Source of the DNA: Cystobacter fuscus DSM 2262
GTDB lineage: Bacteria > Myxococcota > Myxococcia > Myxococcales > Myxococcaceae
Assembly: GCF_000335475.2 (NCBI RefSeq)
Contig: NZ_ANAH02000001.1
Span: forward strand, 124,001-188,000
Direction: 5' to 3'
DNA: 64,000 nucleotides
A program made the position numbers and the translations under genes. The stretch's first letter is position 1, and each line of letters starts with the position of its first letter. The notes beneath the pieces were generated by a model. The model saw only the letters and a list, made by a program, of their open reading frames with translations. It searched no databases and had not been told where the DNA came from. This document shows positions 10,982 through 19,674 of the stretch, in pieces.

Positions 10982-11236
10982 AATGCATCTCAAGAATGAC
11001 AAGAAGCGTGGCATGAAGCCGCGAGGCGCACAGCAGAAATCCTTGCCGCCCATGCTCGTTCGATGCGTATCGAGCAATTGGAGCAGGGCTCTGGGGTTCC
11101 CCTCACACTAATGCATCTCAAAAATGACAGGAAGCGTGGCATGAAGCCCGAGGCGCACAGCAGAAATCCTTGCCGCCCATGCTCGTTCGATGCGTATCGA
11201 GCAATTGGAGCAGGGCTCTGGGGTTCCCCCCACACT
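10982..11236. repeat. 128-bp tandem duplication in an intergenic region
   Basis: Copy 1 (10982-11109, 128 bp) and copy 2 (11110-11236, 127 bp) are nearly identical and directly adjacent. They differ by a few substitutions and single-base indels, for example GCCGCGAGG against GCCCGAGG. Each copy includes ATGCATCTCAA and GATGCGTATCGAGCAATTGG. Short open frames across the repeat simply repeat themselves and lack ribosome binding sites. The rest of 10923-11342 shows no gene. Confidence 0.9.
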
Positions 11237-11342
11237 GGGACCCACCGCCCCGTCCGTAAGCAACCCCAGGCCCCCTAATCCCCTGAGGAGCCGTGTTGGC
11301 GGGGCAGCCATGGCCGACGTGTGCCCCATGGGCGGCCTCGAG

Positions 11343-12101
11343 TCACTTCCGCGTGAGGTCGAGCATGCGCATCAGGTCCAGGGGGATGGGGATGATGGTC
11401 TGATTGCCCCCTCCGGTGATCTCCACGAGCGTCTGCAGGTAGCGCAGTTGGAGGGTGATGGGATTGCGGCTGAGCACCTCGGCGGCCAGGCTGAGCTTCT
11501 CGGCGGCCTGGTGCTCGCCCTCGGCGGCGATGATCTTCGCGCGGCGCTCGCGCTCGGCCTCCGCCTGCCGGGCGATGGCGCGCTGCATCTCCACCGGCAG
11601 GTCGATGTGCTTCACCTCCACGTTGGAGACCTTGATGCCCCAGGGGTCGGTGTGGGCATCCAGCACCTTCTGGATCTCCCGGTTGATGCGCTCGCGTTCG
11701 GAGAGCAGCTGGTCCAGCTCGACCTGACCGAGGATGGCGCGAAGGGTGGTCTGGGAGAGCTGGCTGGTGGCGTAGAGGTAGTCCTCCACCTGGAGCACCG
11801 CCTTGTCGGCGTGGATGACGCGGAAGTAGACGACGGCGTTCACCTTCACGCTGACGTTGTCCTTGGTGATGACGTCCTGGGGGGGCACGTCACGCGCGAC
11901 GGTGCGCAGGTCGATGATGACGATGCGCTCGATGAAGGGGATGATCCACCGGAAGCCGGCGCGCTTGAGGCCCACGAAGCGGCCGAGCCGGAAGACAACG
12001 CCGTTCTCGTACTCATTCACGATGCGCACGCCGGAGAGGAAGGCGAGCACGAGGATGCCCAGGGGAATGAGCAACCCGAGGGCGCCATAGACGTCGTTCA
12101 T
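11343..12101 (-). CDS. Slipin (stomatin/SPFH-domain) membrane protein
   Basis: 252 residues. One N-terminal transmembrane segment (about 8-25) is followed by a SPFH/band-7 domain ([15 protein letters not shown] through [10 protein letters not shown]) and a charged helical region ([20 protein letters not shown]), the hallmark of bacterial slipins. It presumably forms membrane-associated oligomers. The start overlaps the end of the upstream NfeD gene by 4 nt. NfeD/slipin pairs are a conserved operon in which the protease cleaves the slipin C-terminus. Full length for the family. Confidence 0.92.
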   Translation of the reverse strand: MNDVYGALGLLIPLGILVLAFLSGVRIVNEYENGVVFRLGRFVGLKRAGFRWIIPFIERIVIIDLRTVARDVPPQDVITKDNVSVKVNAVVYFRVIHADKAVLQVEDYLYATSQLSQTTLRAILGQVELDQLLSERERINREIQKVLDAHTDPWGIKVSNVEVKHIDLPVEMQRAIARQAEAERERRAKIIAAEGEHQAAEKLSLAAEVLSRNPITLQLRYLQTLVEITGGGNQTIIPIPLDLMRMLDLTRK

Positions 12102-13438
12102 GTCTTGACCTCATCGACGAACAGGGTGAGCCCCTCCACCCGGCGCACCACCACGCGGGAGCCAGGAGGAAGGGGGGTGGAGGAAACAGCGGACCAGCGC
12201 TCGCCATGGACGAACACCGCGCCGCCGGAGGGCGAGACGGTGTCGAGCGTCTGACCCACCTCGCCGATGAGGCCCAGGTCTCCACCCTGTTGGGGCTGGC
12301 GGCGGGTTTCGGCGGCGCGAAAGGCGAGATAGACGGCCGCCCCGGCGACGAAGACGGCGGTGGGGATCAGCGTGGACAGGGGAACCCGAGGCGGGCTGTC
12401 GAGGAACCACCCCGGGTCGAAGCGGTCCATGAGGAACACGCCGCCGAGCACGAGCAGCCCCAGGCCGGCGGCACCGAGCAGGCCGCTGGTGACGAAGAGC
12501 TCGGCCACGAGCAGGGCGACCCCCAGCAGCAGCAGCACGATGGCCCCGGCGCGCACGGGCAGGGCGGAGGAGGCGAGCAGGGCCAGCACGAGGCACACCA
12601 CGCCGGTGAGACCGGGGACGAAGAGGCCGGGGTGGGTGAACTCCACGGCGAAGCCGAGGCCCGCGAGAAGGAAGAGGATGTAGACGACGGCTGGCTGGGC
12701 GAGGGCGTGGAGGGCGCGCTGGGAGAAGGAGGGTTCCAGTTCCACGAGCCAGGCGTTGGCGGTGCGCAGCGTGACGGGGGAGTCGGCGACGGTGACGGAA
12801 CGGCCGTCGGCCCACTGGAGAAAAGCCTCCTGGGTGGGGGCCACGTGCTCGATGACGCGCAGCTCGAGGGCCTTCTCGGCGGGGACGCTCTCGCTCTCGC
12901 GAACAGCGCTGATGGCCCACTCGGCATTGCGGCCGCGCTGTCTGGCGATGGACTCGACGAAGGCGACGGCGTCGTTCTCGATCTTCCGGGCCATCTCCTT
13001 GCCTCCGGTCTGTTCGGGGTCCTGCCCGGAGAGGCCGGAGACGGGGTGGGCGGCGCCGATGTTGGTGCCGGGCGCCATGCCCGCGAGGTGGGAGGCCAGG
13101 GTGATGAAGACTCCGGCACTGCCCGCCCGGGCGCCGGAGGGGCCGACCCACACGAGGACGGGGACGCGGGCCCCCAGGAAGGCGCGGACGATGTCGCGGG
13201 TGGACTCGAGCTCTCCGCCAGGAGTGTCGAGCCGGACGAGCAGGGCCTGATGACCGGCCTCCTGCGCGCGGCGGACGCAATCGACGAGGAAGGCACTGGA
13301 GCCGGCATCCACGGTGCCATCCAGGACGCAGCGGGAGACCACGGCGGGGGGAGGAGCATCCGCACGGCTGGTTGCCTGGCCAAACATCACCATCCCCAGC
13401 ACGAGCACTCCCCACACCGAATGCCCAGACTTGCTCAT
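12098..13438 (-). CDS. NfeD-family membrane-bound serine protease
   Basis: 446 residues. A signal-like N-terminus is followed by a ClpP-class protease domain with [12 protein letters not shown] and [10 protein letters not shown], whose Ser (about 107) is the expected nucleophile, and a downstream Lys at about 147 or 152 as general base. Several transmembrane segments (about 240-370) and a C-terminal OB-fold-like NfeD domain complete the full-length form. The likely substrate is the slipin encoded immediately downstream in a 4-nt overlap. The ATG at 13438 is used because the sequence upstream in frame is not hydrophobic or conserved in appearance. Confidence 0.9.
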   Translation of the reverse strand: MSKSGHSVWGVLVLGMVMFGQATSRADAPPPAVVSRCVLDGTVDAGSSAFLVDCVRRAQEAGHQALLVRLDTPGGELESTRDIVRAFLGARVPVLVWVGPSGARAGSAGVFITLASHLAGMAPGTNIGAAHPVSGLSGQDPEQTGGKEMARKIENDAVAFVESIARQRGRNAEWAISAVRESESVPAEKALELRVIEHVAPTQEAFLQWADGRSVTVADSPVTLRTANAWLVELEPSFSQRALHALAQPAVVYILFLLAGLGFAVEFTHPGLFVPGLTGVVCLVLALLASSALPVRAGAIVLLLLGVALLVAELFVTSGLLGAAGLGLLVLGGVFLMDRFDPGWFLDSPPRVPLSTLIPTAVFVAGAAVYLAFRAAETRRQPQQGGDLGLIGEVGQTLDTVSPSGGAVFVHGERWSAVSSTPLPPGSRVVVRRVEGLTLFVDEVKT

Positions 13439-13452
13439 GGCGCCGGTCCCCG

Positions 13453-13480
13453 TGTCCCATCCGTGAATCCGTCTGGGACA
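13453..13480. promoter_or_regulatory. Inverted repeat upstream of the nfeD-slipin operon
   Basis: TGTCCCA (13453-13459) and TGGGACA (13474-13480) form a perfect 7-bp inverted repeat with a 14-nt spacer, 15-42 nt upstream of the NfeD start. It could be an operator or a 5' leader hairpin. No promoter boxes were recognised with confidence. Confidence 0.4.
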
Positions 13481-13593
13481 TCTGGCCACCGCGCCCCAGG
13501 GTGTCGCCCCTCCCTGAAGGCCATCCATCCAGCCGCGAACTCCCCCCAGGGGCCAGTGTCTCCTGGTCTACACCGCGGCCAGCCCGTGTCTGG

Positions 13594-14811
13594 CTATGAC
13601 CAGACCAGCGGCAGGCGCGTGAGGGCCAGGGCGAAGCCCCCCGAGAACCGGGGCGGGGCCTGGGGATCCAACCGGAACGGCGGCACGCGCTTCAACCACT
13701 CCTGGTAGAACACCTTCATCTCCAGGCGGGCCAGGTTCAGGCCGACGCACCGGTGCGGACCCGTGTTGAACGTCATGTGCTGCTCCGTCCGGCCGATGAC
13801 GAACTGCTCGGGGTTGGGGAACGCCGCGTCGTCGTAGTTGGCCGCGGGCAGGAGCAACAACAACGCATCGCCCTGCTTGAACTGGACGCCATGGCAGACC
13901 GTGTCGCGCGTCACGTGCCGGGGAATGGACGCGATGCCATAGAGCCGCAGCAGCTCCTCGATGGCTCCGGGAATGAGGCTGGGGTCGGCCCGGAGCTTCG
14001 CCTGCAGCTCCTGATCGCGCGCCAGGTGCCGGACACCAAAGCACAGGGCATTCACCACGGTGTCCAGCCCCCCGAGGAACAGGAGGATGCTGTAGCCCAT
14101 CATCTCGTGGAACGTGGGGTTGCGGCCGTCGAGGTTCGCGTCGAGCAGCCGGCTGATCAGATCATCCTCGCGCTTGTCCTGCCGGGCCTGAATGGTCTCC
14201 GCCAGGATTCCGGCGATCTGCTTGAAGGTCTTCGCGCGGGTCTCGGGATCCACCGTGGCGGACGCCGCCTGCAAGGCCAGCTCACGAAACTCCGCCAGAC
14301 GGTTGGTCGGCATGCCGGCCAGCTTCAGGAACAACGTGACGGGCAGCGGCTCGGCGATGTCCGGGAGGAAGTCGCAGCGCCCCGCGGCGAGCACCTTGTC
14401 GATGAGCTCGTTCGTCATGGCCCGGATCGCCGTCTCCAGTCCGGCCACGGATTTGGCCGACAGCGGCTGGTTGAGCGGGGTCCGGTACATCGTGTGCTGC
14501 GGCGGATCCACCGAGATGGGCAGCAGCGACAACCCCCCCGTCGCTTCCTTGCTGTGTTCCCCCGGGTTCCTGCTGCTGTAGACCTCCGGGTCCATCGTGA
14601 TGTCCACGATGGCCTTCTTCCGGGTCACGAACCAATGGCCCCCATTGTACGGAGAGAAGAAGATGGGCGGGGCCTCACGGATGAGCGAGCGCATCCGGGC
14701 GTGCGGATCCTCGAGCACCCGCGGATCCGTGGCGATGTCATATTCGTAGACCAGCTCCGGCGGAACGTGCGCGGGGATCTTGTCCACCTTCTGTCCGTTG
14801 AAAGCTTGCAT
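13594..14811 (-). CDS. Cytochrome P450, P450cam-like (class I)
   Basis: 405 residues. The I-helix GGLDTVVN, the EELLR of the ExxR motif and the heme loop FNTGPHRCVG (Cys near 353) are all intact. The GLDTVVN sequence and the C-terminal LPLVW resemble CYP101-type enzymes, soluble monooxygenases fed by a ferredoxin and ferredoxin reductase. Neither redox partner is encoded nearby, so electrons must come from elsewhere in the genome. It is downstream of a second P450 with a 43-bp gap, so the two are probably one transcript controlled from the divergent TetR region. The substrate is unknown; terpenoids and fatty acids are possibilities by family. Confidence 0.93.
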   Translation of the reverse strand: MQAFNGQKVDKIPAHVPPELVYEYDIATDPRVLEDPHARMRSLIREAPPIFFSPYNGGHWFVTRKKAIVDITMDPEVYSSRNPGEHSKEATGGLSLLPISVDPPQHTMYRTPLNQPLSAKSVAGLETAIRAMTNELIDKVLAAGRCDFLPDIAEPLPVTLFLKLAGMPTNRLAEFRELALQAASATVDPETRAKTFKQIAGILAETIQARQDKREDDLISRLLDANLDGRNPTFHEMMGYSILLFLGGLDTVVNALCFGVRHLARDQELQAKLRADPSLIPGAIEELLRLYGIASIPRHVTRDTVCHGVQFKQGDALLLLLPAANYDDAAFPNPEQFVIGRTEQHMTFNTGPHRCVGLNLARLEMKVFYQEWLKRVPPFRLDPQAPPRFSGGFALALTRLPLVWS

Positions 14812-14854
14812 GTTCGAACCTCTGGGGTTGTTGGAGAAAGGGTGATGGAGAGGC

Positions 14855-16234
14855 TCACCGCGCCTCGATCAGCATCGGCAAGCCGTTGCTCGAGCCGAGG
14901 GTGCCGAACATGTCGATTCGCGGCACGTGGCCGGGCTTCAGGCGCAGCTTGAAGCGGCGTGCGAGCATCGCCGTCATCACGTGGGTCTCGAGCAGGGAGA
15001 AATTATTGCCCAGGCAGATGCGCGGTCCGATGGCGAACGGGTGGTAGGCGTGAGCATGGCGTGCCGCCTCGCGCTCGGGCAACCAGCGGTCGGGATCGAA
15101 GCGCTCCGGCTCGACCCAGAAATCCGGGTGCCGGTGGGTGCCGTAGGAGAAGACCAACATCCTCGTGCCCGCCGGGATGCGGACCCCATCGAGCTCGTCA
15201 TCGGCCACGGCATCACGGGCGTACATCGGCGCGGCCGGATAGAGCCGGAGGACCTCCTTCACGACCTGGAGGGTGTACGGGAGCTTCTTCAAGTCGTTGA
15301 GCGTCGGAGGCGCGTCGCCCAGCACCGAGTCCAGCTCGGCGTGCAGCCGCCGCTCCACCTCCGGGTTCTGGGACAGCGCGTACCACAAGAACGAGAGTGT
15401 CCGTGCCGTGGTCTCATGCCCGGCGGCGAACATGGTCAGGCCATTGTCGATGAGGAGCTGCTCCGCCATGAGCGTCCCCGTCTCCTCGTCCCGGATCGTC
15501 ATCAGCTTCGTCAGCAGATCGTCCGGCCACTGCTCGGTGGGGAGGGCCCGGCGCCGCTCGATGAGCTCGCGGATGTAGGCCGTCACGAGCTTGTGGGCCC
15601 GGCGGAACCGCAGGTTGCCGGGGGTGGGCACCCACCGCGGCACCTGAACGGGGCGCATCCCCATCTCCGAGATGTGGGAAACCATCGTCTCGATGGAGTT
15701 CTTGATGCGCACCAGGGCCTCGTCCGACTCGGTGCTGAAGACCGAGTGAAGGATGACGGAGGCGGTGACCCGCATCATCTCCTCGAGCATCTCGACAGGG
15801 CGGCCGGAGCCCTGGAGCTGGGACCGCCAGCGCTCGATGAGCTGCTGCGTGTCGGAGAGGAAGATGGGGTAGAACTTCTCCACGCCGCGAGGGGTGAAGA
15901 ACGGCGCCATGAGCCTGCGCTGCCAGCGCCAGTCCTCCCCGGTGGCGGTGACGATGCCATTGCCGAGCAGCTGCTCGCGGAGGACGTCGTAGCTCGCGCC
16001 CTTGTCGTAGCTCTCGCGGCGCGTGACGTTGACGTGGCGGACGTGGTCCGGGTGGGTCACCAGCACGAGCGACTGCGCACCCATCCGGATGCGGAGCAGA
16101 TCCCCGTGCTGGCGCCAGGTGTTCGTCATCCAGCCGAGGAACCCCTCTCGCCGGATCGCCTTGAGCAGCTCGAGGGTGGAGGGGGCGTACTCCTTGAGGG
16201 GACGGGGCGTGTCGATGGCGAGTGCCGTATTCAT
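14855..16234 (-). CDS. Cytochrome P450, CYP4/CYP110-like
   Basis: 459 residues. Intact motifs are the I-helix AGHETTARTL, the ExxR as EVLRLYP, PERFDPDRW, and the heme loop FAIGPRICLG (Cys near 406). The overall pattern is closer to eukaryote-like or cyanobacterial CYP110 enzymes than to its neighbour, so the operon pairs two unrelated P450 classes. No N-terminal membrane anchor is present. The ATG at 16234 was chosen over an in-frame start at 16264 because it fits the usual length. The 5' region contains three operator-like sites shared with the divergent TetR gene, suggesting repression lifted by a small molecule, possibly the substrate. Confidence 0.92.
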   Translation of the reverse strand: MNTALAIDTPRPLKEYAPSTLELLKAIRREGFLGWMTNTWRQHGDLLRIRMGAQSLVLVTHPDHVRHVNVTRRESYDKGASYDVLREQLLGNGIVTATGEDWRWQRRLMAPFFTPRGVEKFYPIFLSDTQQLIERWRSQLQGSGRPVEMLEEMMRVTASVILHSVFSTESDEALVRIKNSIETMVSHISEMGMRPVQVPRWVPTPGNLRFRRAHKLVTAYIRELIERRRALPTEQWPDDLLTKLMTIRDEETGTLMAEQLLIDNGLTMFAAGHETTARTLSFLWYALSQNPEVERRLHAELDSVLGDAPPTLNDLKKLPYTLQVVKEVLRLYPAAPMYARDAVADDELDGVRIPAGTRMLVFSYGTHRHPDFWVEPERFDPDRWLPEREAARHAHAYHPFAIGPRICLGNNFSLLETHVMTAMLARRFKLRLKPGHVPRIDMFGTLGSSNGLPMLIEAR

Positions 16235-16284
16235 GGTCGTGGGGTCCTCGGGCAGGCGCCCCATGCGAAGGCGCCTGAACCTCG

Positions 16285-16299
16285 TGGCAGTTTATGCCA
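16285..16299. promoter_or_regulatory. Operator-like site 1 (TGRCAG-N5-GCCA)
   Basis: TGGCAGTTTATGCCA lies inside a perfect 6-bp inverted repeat GTGGCA/TGCCAC, 51 nt upstream of the P450 start. It is one of three 15-nt copies between the P450 and TetR genes. Confidence 0.65.
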
Positions 16300-16305
16300 C
16301 GGAAC

Positions 16306-16320
16306 TGGCAGAAACCGCCA
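16306..16320. promoter_or_regulatory. Operator-like site 2 (TGRCAG-N5-GCCA)
   Basis: TGGCAGAAACCGCCA starts 21 bp after site 1, which is two helical turns, so two repressor dimers could bind the same DNA face. Confidence 0.65.
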
Positions 16321-16364
16321 CATGCGTCAGCGTGGGGAGATGGGTGCGCGACCGCGCCCGGCTG

Positions 16365-16379
16365 TGACAGTTCCCGCCA
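16365..16379. promoter_or_regulatory. Operator-like site 3, next to the TetR gene
   Basis: TGACAGTTCCCGCCA is 21 nt upstream of the TetR start codon, 59 bp after site 2. Its position suits autoregulation of the repressor. Confidence 0.6.
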
Positions 16380-16400
16380 CGACTTGTTAAGTTCCGTACC

Positions 16401-17114
16401 ATGCCCCAGCGAGTGCGCCCCCAACCCCAGGAACGACCGGCCGCGGGTACGGACCGGGAACCTCCGCCCCTCACCCTCGCCCCGCGCGAGGGGCGCGACC
16501 GGGCGATGCTCGAGGCCTCGCGCGCCATCATCGACCTGTTCCTGCGGAAGCGGACGAGTGACTTCTCCGTCAAGGAACTCGCGGCCCACGCGGGCCTCTC
16601 CGAGCGGACCTTCTACCGGTACTTCCCCCGGAAGGAGGACGCCATCCGCCCAGCCGTCGACGCGTCGCTCGCACGTCTCGTCTCCGACGTGCGCGCCGCC
16701 CCCCGCGACAAGCCCCTGCGCGAGGCGATGGTGGAGGCGCTCGGCCGACTTCCCGTGGAGGAGGACCCCATGAGCTGGGAGAACTTCCTCCCCGTGCTCA
16801 ACGAGACGGAGAGTCTCCGCGCGGTGTGGCTGCAGATCCTCACCAACGCGGAGGTGGCGCTCGCGCACGTCGTCGCCGAGCGGCTGGGGATCTCTCCGGA
16901 CTCGCAGCGGGCGCGCCTGGCCGGCGCTGTCCTGGCCACCGCGGGACGCCTCGCGCTGGAGCAGCCGTTCTCCGCGGGGCGGAAGCGAGACCTGGGCGAG
17001 GCTTTCGCCGAGTGCCTCGAGTTGCTCGGCCCGACCCTGTTCGAGGAGCCCGCGGGCGGGCGCCAGTCCGCGAGACGCCCGCCGCCCCAGCGCTCCCGCC
17101 AGGCACGCAGGTAG
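16401..17114 (+). CDS. TetR-family transcriptional regulator
   Basis: 237 residues. A disordered basic leader of about 35 residues precedes a TetR helix-turn-helix (FSVKELAAHAGLSERTFYRYFPRKEDAI, about 52-80). The rest is an all-helical ligand-binding domain without a recognised specificity signature. The C-terminus is rich in Arg, Pro and Gln. It is divergent from the P450 pair and very probably controls both it and itself through the three shared 15-bp sites. The ligand is unknown. A start near RDRAMLEASRA would remove the leader, so the exact N-terminus is uncertain. Confidence 0.88.
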   Translation: MPQRVRPQPQERPAAGTDREPPPLTLAPREGRDRAMLEASRAIIDLFLRKRTSDFSVKELAAHAGLSERTFYRYFPRKEDAIRPAVDASLARLVSDVRAAPRDKPLREAMVEALGRLPVEEDPMSWENFLPVLNETESLRAVWLQILTNAEVALAHVVAERLGISPDSQRARLAGAVLATAGRLALEQPFSAGRKRDLGEAFAECLELLGPTLFEEPAGGRQSARRPPPQRSRQARR

Positions 17115-17261
17115 GAGCAGCACCCGACGCCAGGGCATTCCTACTACTCCTCGAGGGGTACAGACACACAGAGAACCACGGCGGTACATCTCCTGGTTCG
17201 AATCAGCAGGCGACGTTCGTCCTCATCGCGAGGGGAGTGCCTGAGTCATCAGGAGAAAAGA

Positions 17262-18404
17262 ATGTCTCTCAAGGACGAGGCGCGCAGAGAGTACGAGGAG
17301 CTGAAGAGCCACTTTCGCTCCATGAACTTCGAGGAGTTCAAGGGCGGTGGATGGTTTCCAAAGTATGTCCGGTGGATGCTCGAGGAGTATTCGAAGGGCG
17401 TTGATGCCGAGTACATCCGCCGCAAATATCCCGGCGCGGGCCCTGTCAATCAGGCCAACAAGGCGATCGCCATCGCGAGCAAGTACTCCTCCCTGGTAGG
17501 CGGAGCCAGCGCGGCCGCCGTGACGGGGCTGGAGCTCGCGGTTCCGACACCGGGTGGGCCCCTCGCGGTGGCAGGGGTCGCCACGTCCATCATGGCCGAC
17601 ATCGGCCTCAACACCCGGCTTCAGCTCAGGACGACCTACGACCTTTCCGTCATCCACAACGCCCCGCTCTCCCTCCAGGATGCCGAGGATTGCTACCTCA
17701 TCTTCTGCAACGCCTTGGGCTTGAAGATGTCGGAGGTCCTGGGTGAGTTCGCCCTCTCCGTCGGCCCCAAGATCATCCAGTACAACGTCCGGAAACTCCT
17801 GCGCGGCGGGTTCCGCAAAGCCCTTGTCGAGCTCATCAGGCGCGTGGCTGGGACGGCCATCGCCCGGAAGCTGACCGAGCGGGCCATGTTGCGGCTCCTC
17901 GTTCCTGGAATCAGCATCCCGATCTCCGCGGGCGCCAGCTATCTCTTCACGAAGAGCATGATGAAGGTCGCGAACATCCAGATGCAAAGGCGCGGGAGTG
18001 TGATCGATCCGTTGATTCGGCTCTACCGCACGGACAAGTCCATTCCGCGCGAACTCCTCATCCAGGGGCTCATCGTCGTGATGGAGGCGCCCCGCCGGGA
18101 GGGTTGGAGTGAGGAGCAGATGAATGCGCTGCGCCATACGCAGAACTTTCTCGCCCTCAATGATGAGCAGATCGCCGCGCTCGAAGGCTGGTGGGAGCGG
18201 GGGGCGAACGAGTTCGCCGCGAACCTCCCTCCCCTCTCCCGCCCAGCCAGGGCCGCATTCCTCCAGTTCCTCGCGCGCGCGGCCGCACTTGGAGATGAAG
18301 CGCACGAAGGACAGTACGTCACGGCGCTCCGGGCGATCGCTACGCGGTGGGACCATCCCTTCGGTTCCGAGGACATGGATGAAGCCCGGAAGGCGGTCGG
18401 TTGA
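17262..18404 (+). CDS. EcsC/TerB-like protein of unknown function
   Basis: 380 residues. The central part (about 65-150) has a small-residue hydrophobic stretch with PTPGGPLAVAG followed by ADIGLNTRLQLRTTYDLS, reminiscent of EcsC-family proteins. The C-terminal 130 residues are helical and acidic, recalling TerB-like domains. No catalytic motif was recognised. Two or three hydrophobic helices could associate with membrane. It has its own leader with AGGAGA about 8 nt before the ATG. No functional partner is apparent among the neighbours. The function is not known and the family names are tentative. Confidence 0.6.
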   Translation: MSLKDEARREYEELKSHFRSMNFEEFKGGGWFPKYVRWMLEEYSKGVDAEYIRRKYPGAGPVNQANKAIAIASKYSSLVGGASAAAVTGLELAVPTPGGPLAVAGVATSIMADIGLNTRLQLRTTYDLSVIHNAPLSLQDAEDCYLIFCNALGLKMSEVLGEFALSVGPKIIQYNVRKLLRGGFRKALVELIRRVAGTAIARKLTERAMLRLLVPGISIPISAGASYLFTKSMMKVANIQMQRRGSVIDPLIRLYRTDKSIPRELLIQGLIVVMEAPRREGWSEEQMNALRHTQNFLALNDEQIAALEGWWERGANEFAANLPPLSRPARAAFLQFLARAAALGDEAHEGQYVTALRAIATRWDHPFGSEDMDEARKAVG

Positions 18405-18499
18405 ACCCGCCAGGAGCGGAAGGACACCCATTCGCCATGCCAGGACCACGGGAGGCCTGGGTGCCGCTGGATCGAGACGGCCTCCAGTAGGATGAGCCC

Positions 18500-18889
18500 A
18501 TGCGCATCGAACACATCGCCATCTGGACGCGGGACCTCGAGCGGCTCCGCTCGTTCTACGAGACGTATTTCCAGGCCAGCACGGGGCCTCGGTACGTCAA
18601 CGAGCGCAAGCGCTTCTCCTCGTACTTCCTGAGCTTCGCCTCGGGCGCGCGCCTGGAACTCATGGCGAAGCCCCATCTGGTGGACGCGAGCGGCAACTCC
18701 GACACGCCCCCCACCGGCTATGCGCACCTGGCGCTCTCGGTGGGCTCGCGCGAGGAGGTGGACGCCATGGCCGAGCGCTTCCGCCGTGACGGGCTCCCCG
18801 TGGTGGATGGCCCCCGGCAGACGGGGGACGGCTACTACGAGTGCGTCGTGCTCGATCCCGACGGCAACCGCATCGAAATCACCGTGTGA
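18500..18889 (+). CDS. VOC (glyoxalase/bleomycin-resistance fold) family protein
   Basis: 129 residues, the normal size of a single VOC domain made of two beta-alpha-beta-beta-beta modules. Likely metal ligands are His5 (IEHIAIW), Glu in ARLELMA, His in GYAHLALS and the final Glu in NRIEITV. The pattern resembles lactoylglutathione-lyase-like proteins of the SMU1112c type, whose substrates are mostly unassigned. It may detoxify a small reactive molecule, but nothing in the surroundings fixes the substrate. It begins 95 bp after the EcsC-like gene in the same direction. Confidence 0.85.
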   Translation: MRIEHIAIWTRDLERLRSFYETYFQASTGPRYVNERKRFSSYFLSFASGARLELMAKPHLVDASGNSDTPPTGYAHLALSVGSREEVDAMAERFRRDGLPVVDGPRQTGDGYYECVVLDPDGNRIEITV

Positions 18890-18944
18890 GCCGTGTGCCC
18901 TGTTCCCCGGCGCCCTCCGCGAAAGGAACGGGGTGAGGGTGCTT

Positions 18945-19543
18945 GACGTACTCGGGACGAGAGCACCCGGGCGAATGAGTACCTGCTCGATGACCTGACG
19001 GTCGAGCGGGAAGAAGCGTTGAAAGCACGGCCGGGTCCTCCGCTTGTCCGGCTGGCGTGGTTGGTGCTGCGCTACGGACGGACTGGGGAACTGGCGCGCG
19101 AGCTGCCGGAGTGGGTGGGCCTCTTCGCCCAGGTCCAGGCGGCTCCAGAGGGTACCGAACAGCTGAGGGTGGTCATCCGTTACCTGCTGTGGACCGGGGA
19201 CAAGGCCGTCCACGACAGCACGGGTCAGGTGCTACATTCAGTCCTGGATGAGCAACGCACGGAGGAGTTGATGCGAAGCTATGGCGAGGAACTCATCGAG
19301 CAGGGACGTCAACAGGGCCTGGCGCAGGGCCTGGCGCAGGGGCTGAGCCGAGGACGTGCCGAGGGCATCCTGCGGATTCTCAACATCCGGGGGATTCACG
19401 TGGAGGAAGGAGTCCGGCAGCGCATCCTCGACTGCACGGACGTGGACACGCTCGACAGCTGGTTCGACCGGGCCCTCCAGTCCACGAGCCTCTCCGAAGT
19501 GCTGGACGGCGAGGCACACGCCTCTCGGCGAAAGGACTCGTGA
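18945..19543 (+). pseudogene. Rpn-family (PD-(D/E)XK) nuclease/transposase fragment, N-terminus missing
   Basis: The frame opens after a stop at 18944 and reads NEYLLDDLTVEREEALKAR, a segment that in intact Rpn proteins lies well inside the protein after the nuclease core. The rest is the helical C-terminal half, with a GLAQGLAQGLSRGRAEG repeat and a complete C-terminus. The catalytic half is absent, so this cannot be an active recombination-promoting nuclease. About 300 bp of it (from 19069) recur as a second, more damaged copy at 34530-34830. A TTG at 19019 could start a 174-residue product, but no ribosome binding site supports it. Confidence 0.8.
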
Positions 19544-19571
19544 CACGGTCTCCGCTCGCGTGCCTCTGACG

Positions 19572-19600
19572 TGGAGGCGGCGGGAATCGAACCCGCCGCC
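19572..19600 (-). other. tRNA/tmRNA 3'-end-like fragment (attachment-site-like), copy 1
   Basis: On the minus strand it reads a T-arm (GGCGGGTTCGATTCCCGCC) followed by an acceptor strand ending CGCCTCCA. There are no D or anticodon arms next to it, so it is not an intact tRNA. Such 3' ends are left at att sites of integrative elements. The acceptor sequence suits a tmRNA 3' end, but this is inference. Confidence 0.65.
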
Positions 19601-19625
19601 TGTCACTCCCAGAACTCCGGATGAG

Positions 19626-19646
19626 GTGTCAGACGACTCGTAGGGG
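19626..19646 (+). repeat. Dispersed 21-bp repeat, copy 2
   Basis: Identical over 21 bp to 8314-8334. It lies between the broken Rpn gene and the following lipoprotein gene, 26 bp from the tRNA-like fragment. Confidence 0.6.
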
Positions 19647-19674
19647 AGGCCCAGTGGGGAAGGTCCAGCCCGGC

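Noticed and set aside
10990-11329. Small open frames across the 128-bp duplication
   Set aside because: They only repeat the duplicated DNA, have no ribosome binding site and look like no protein family.
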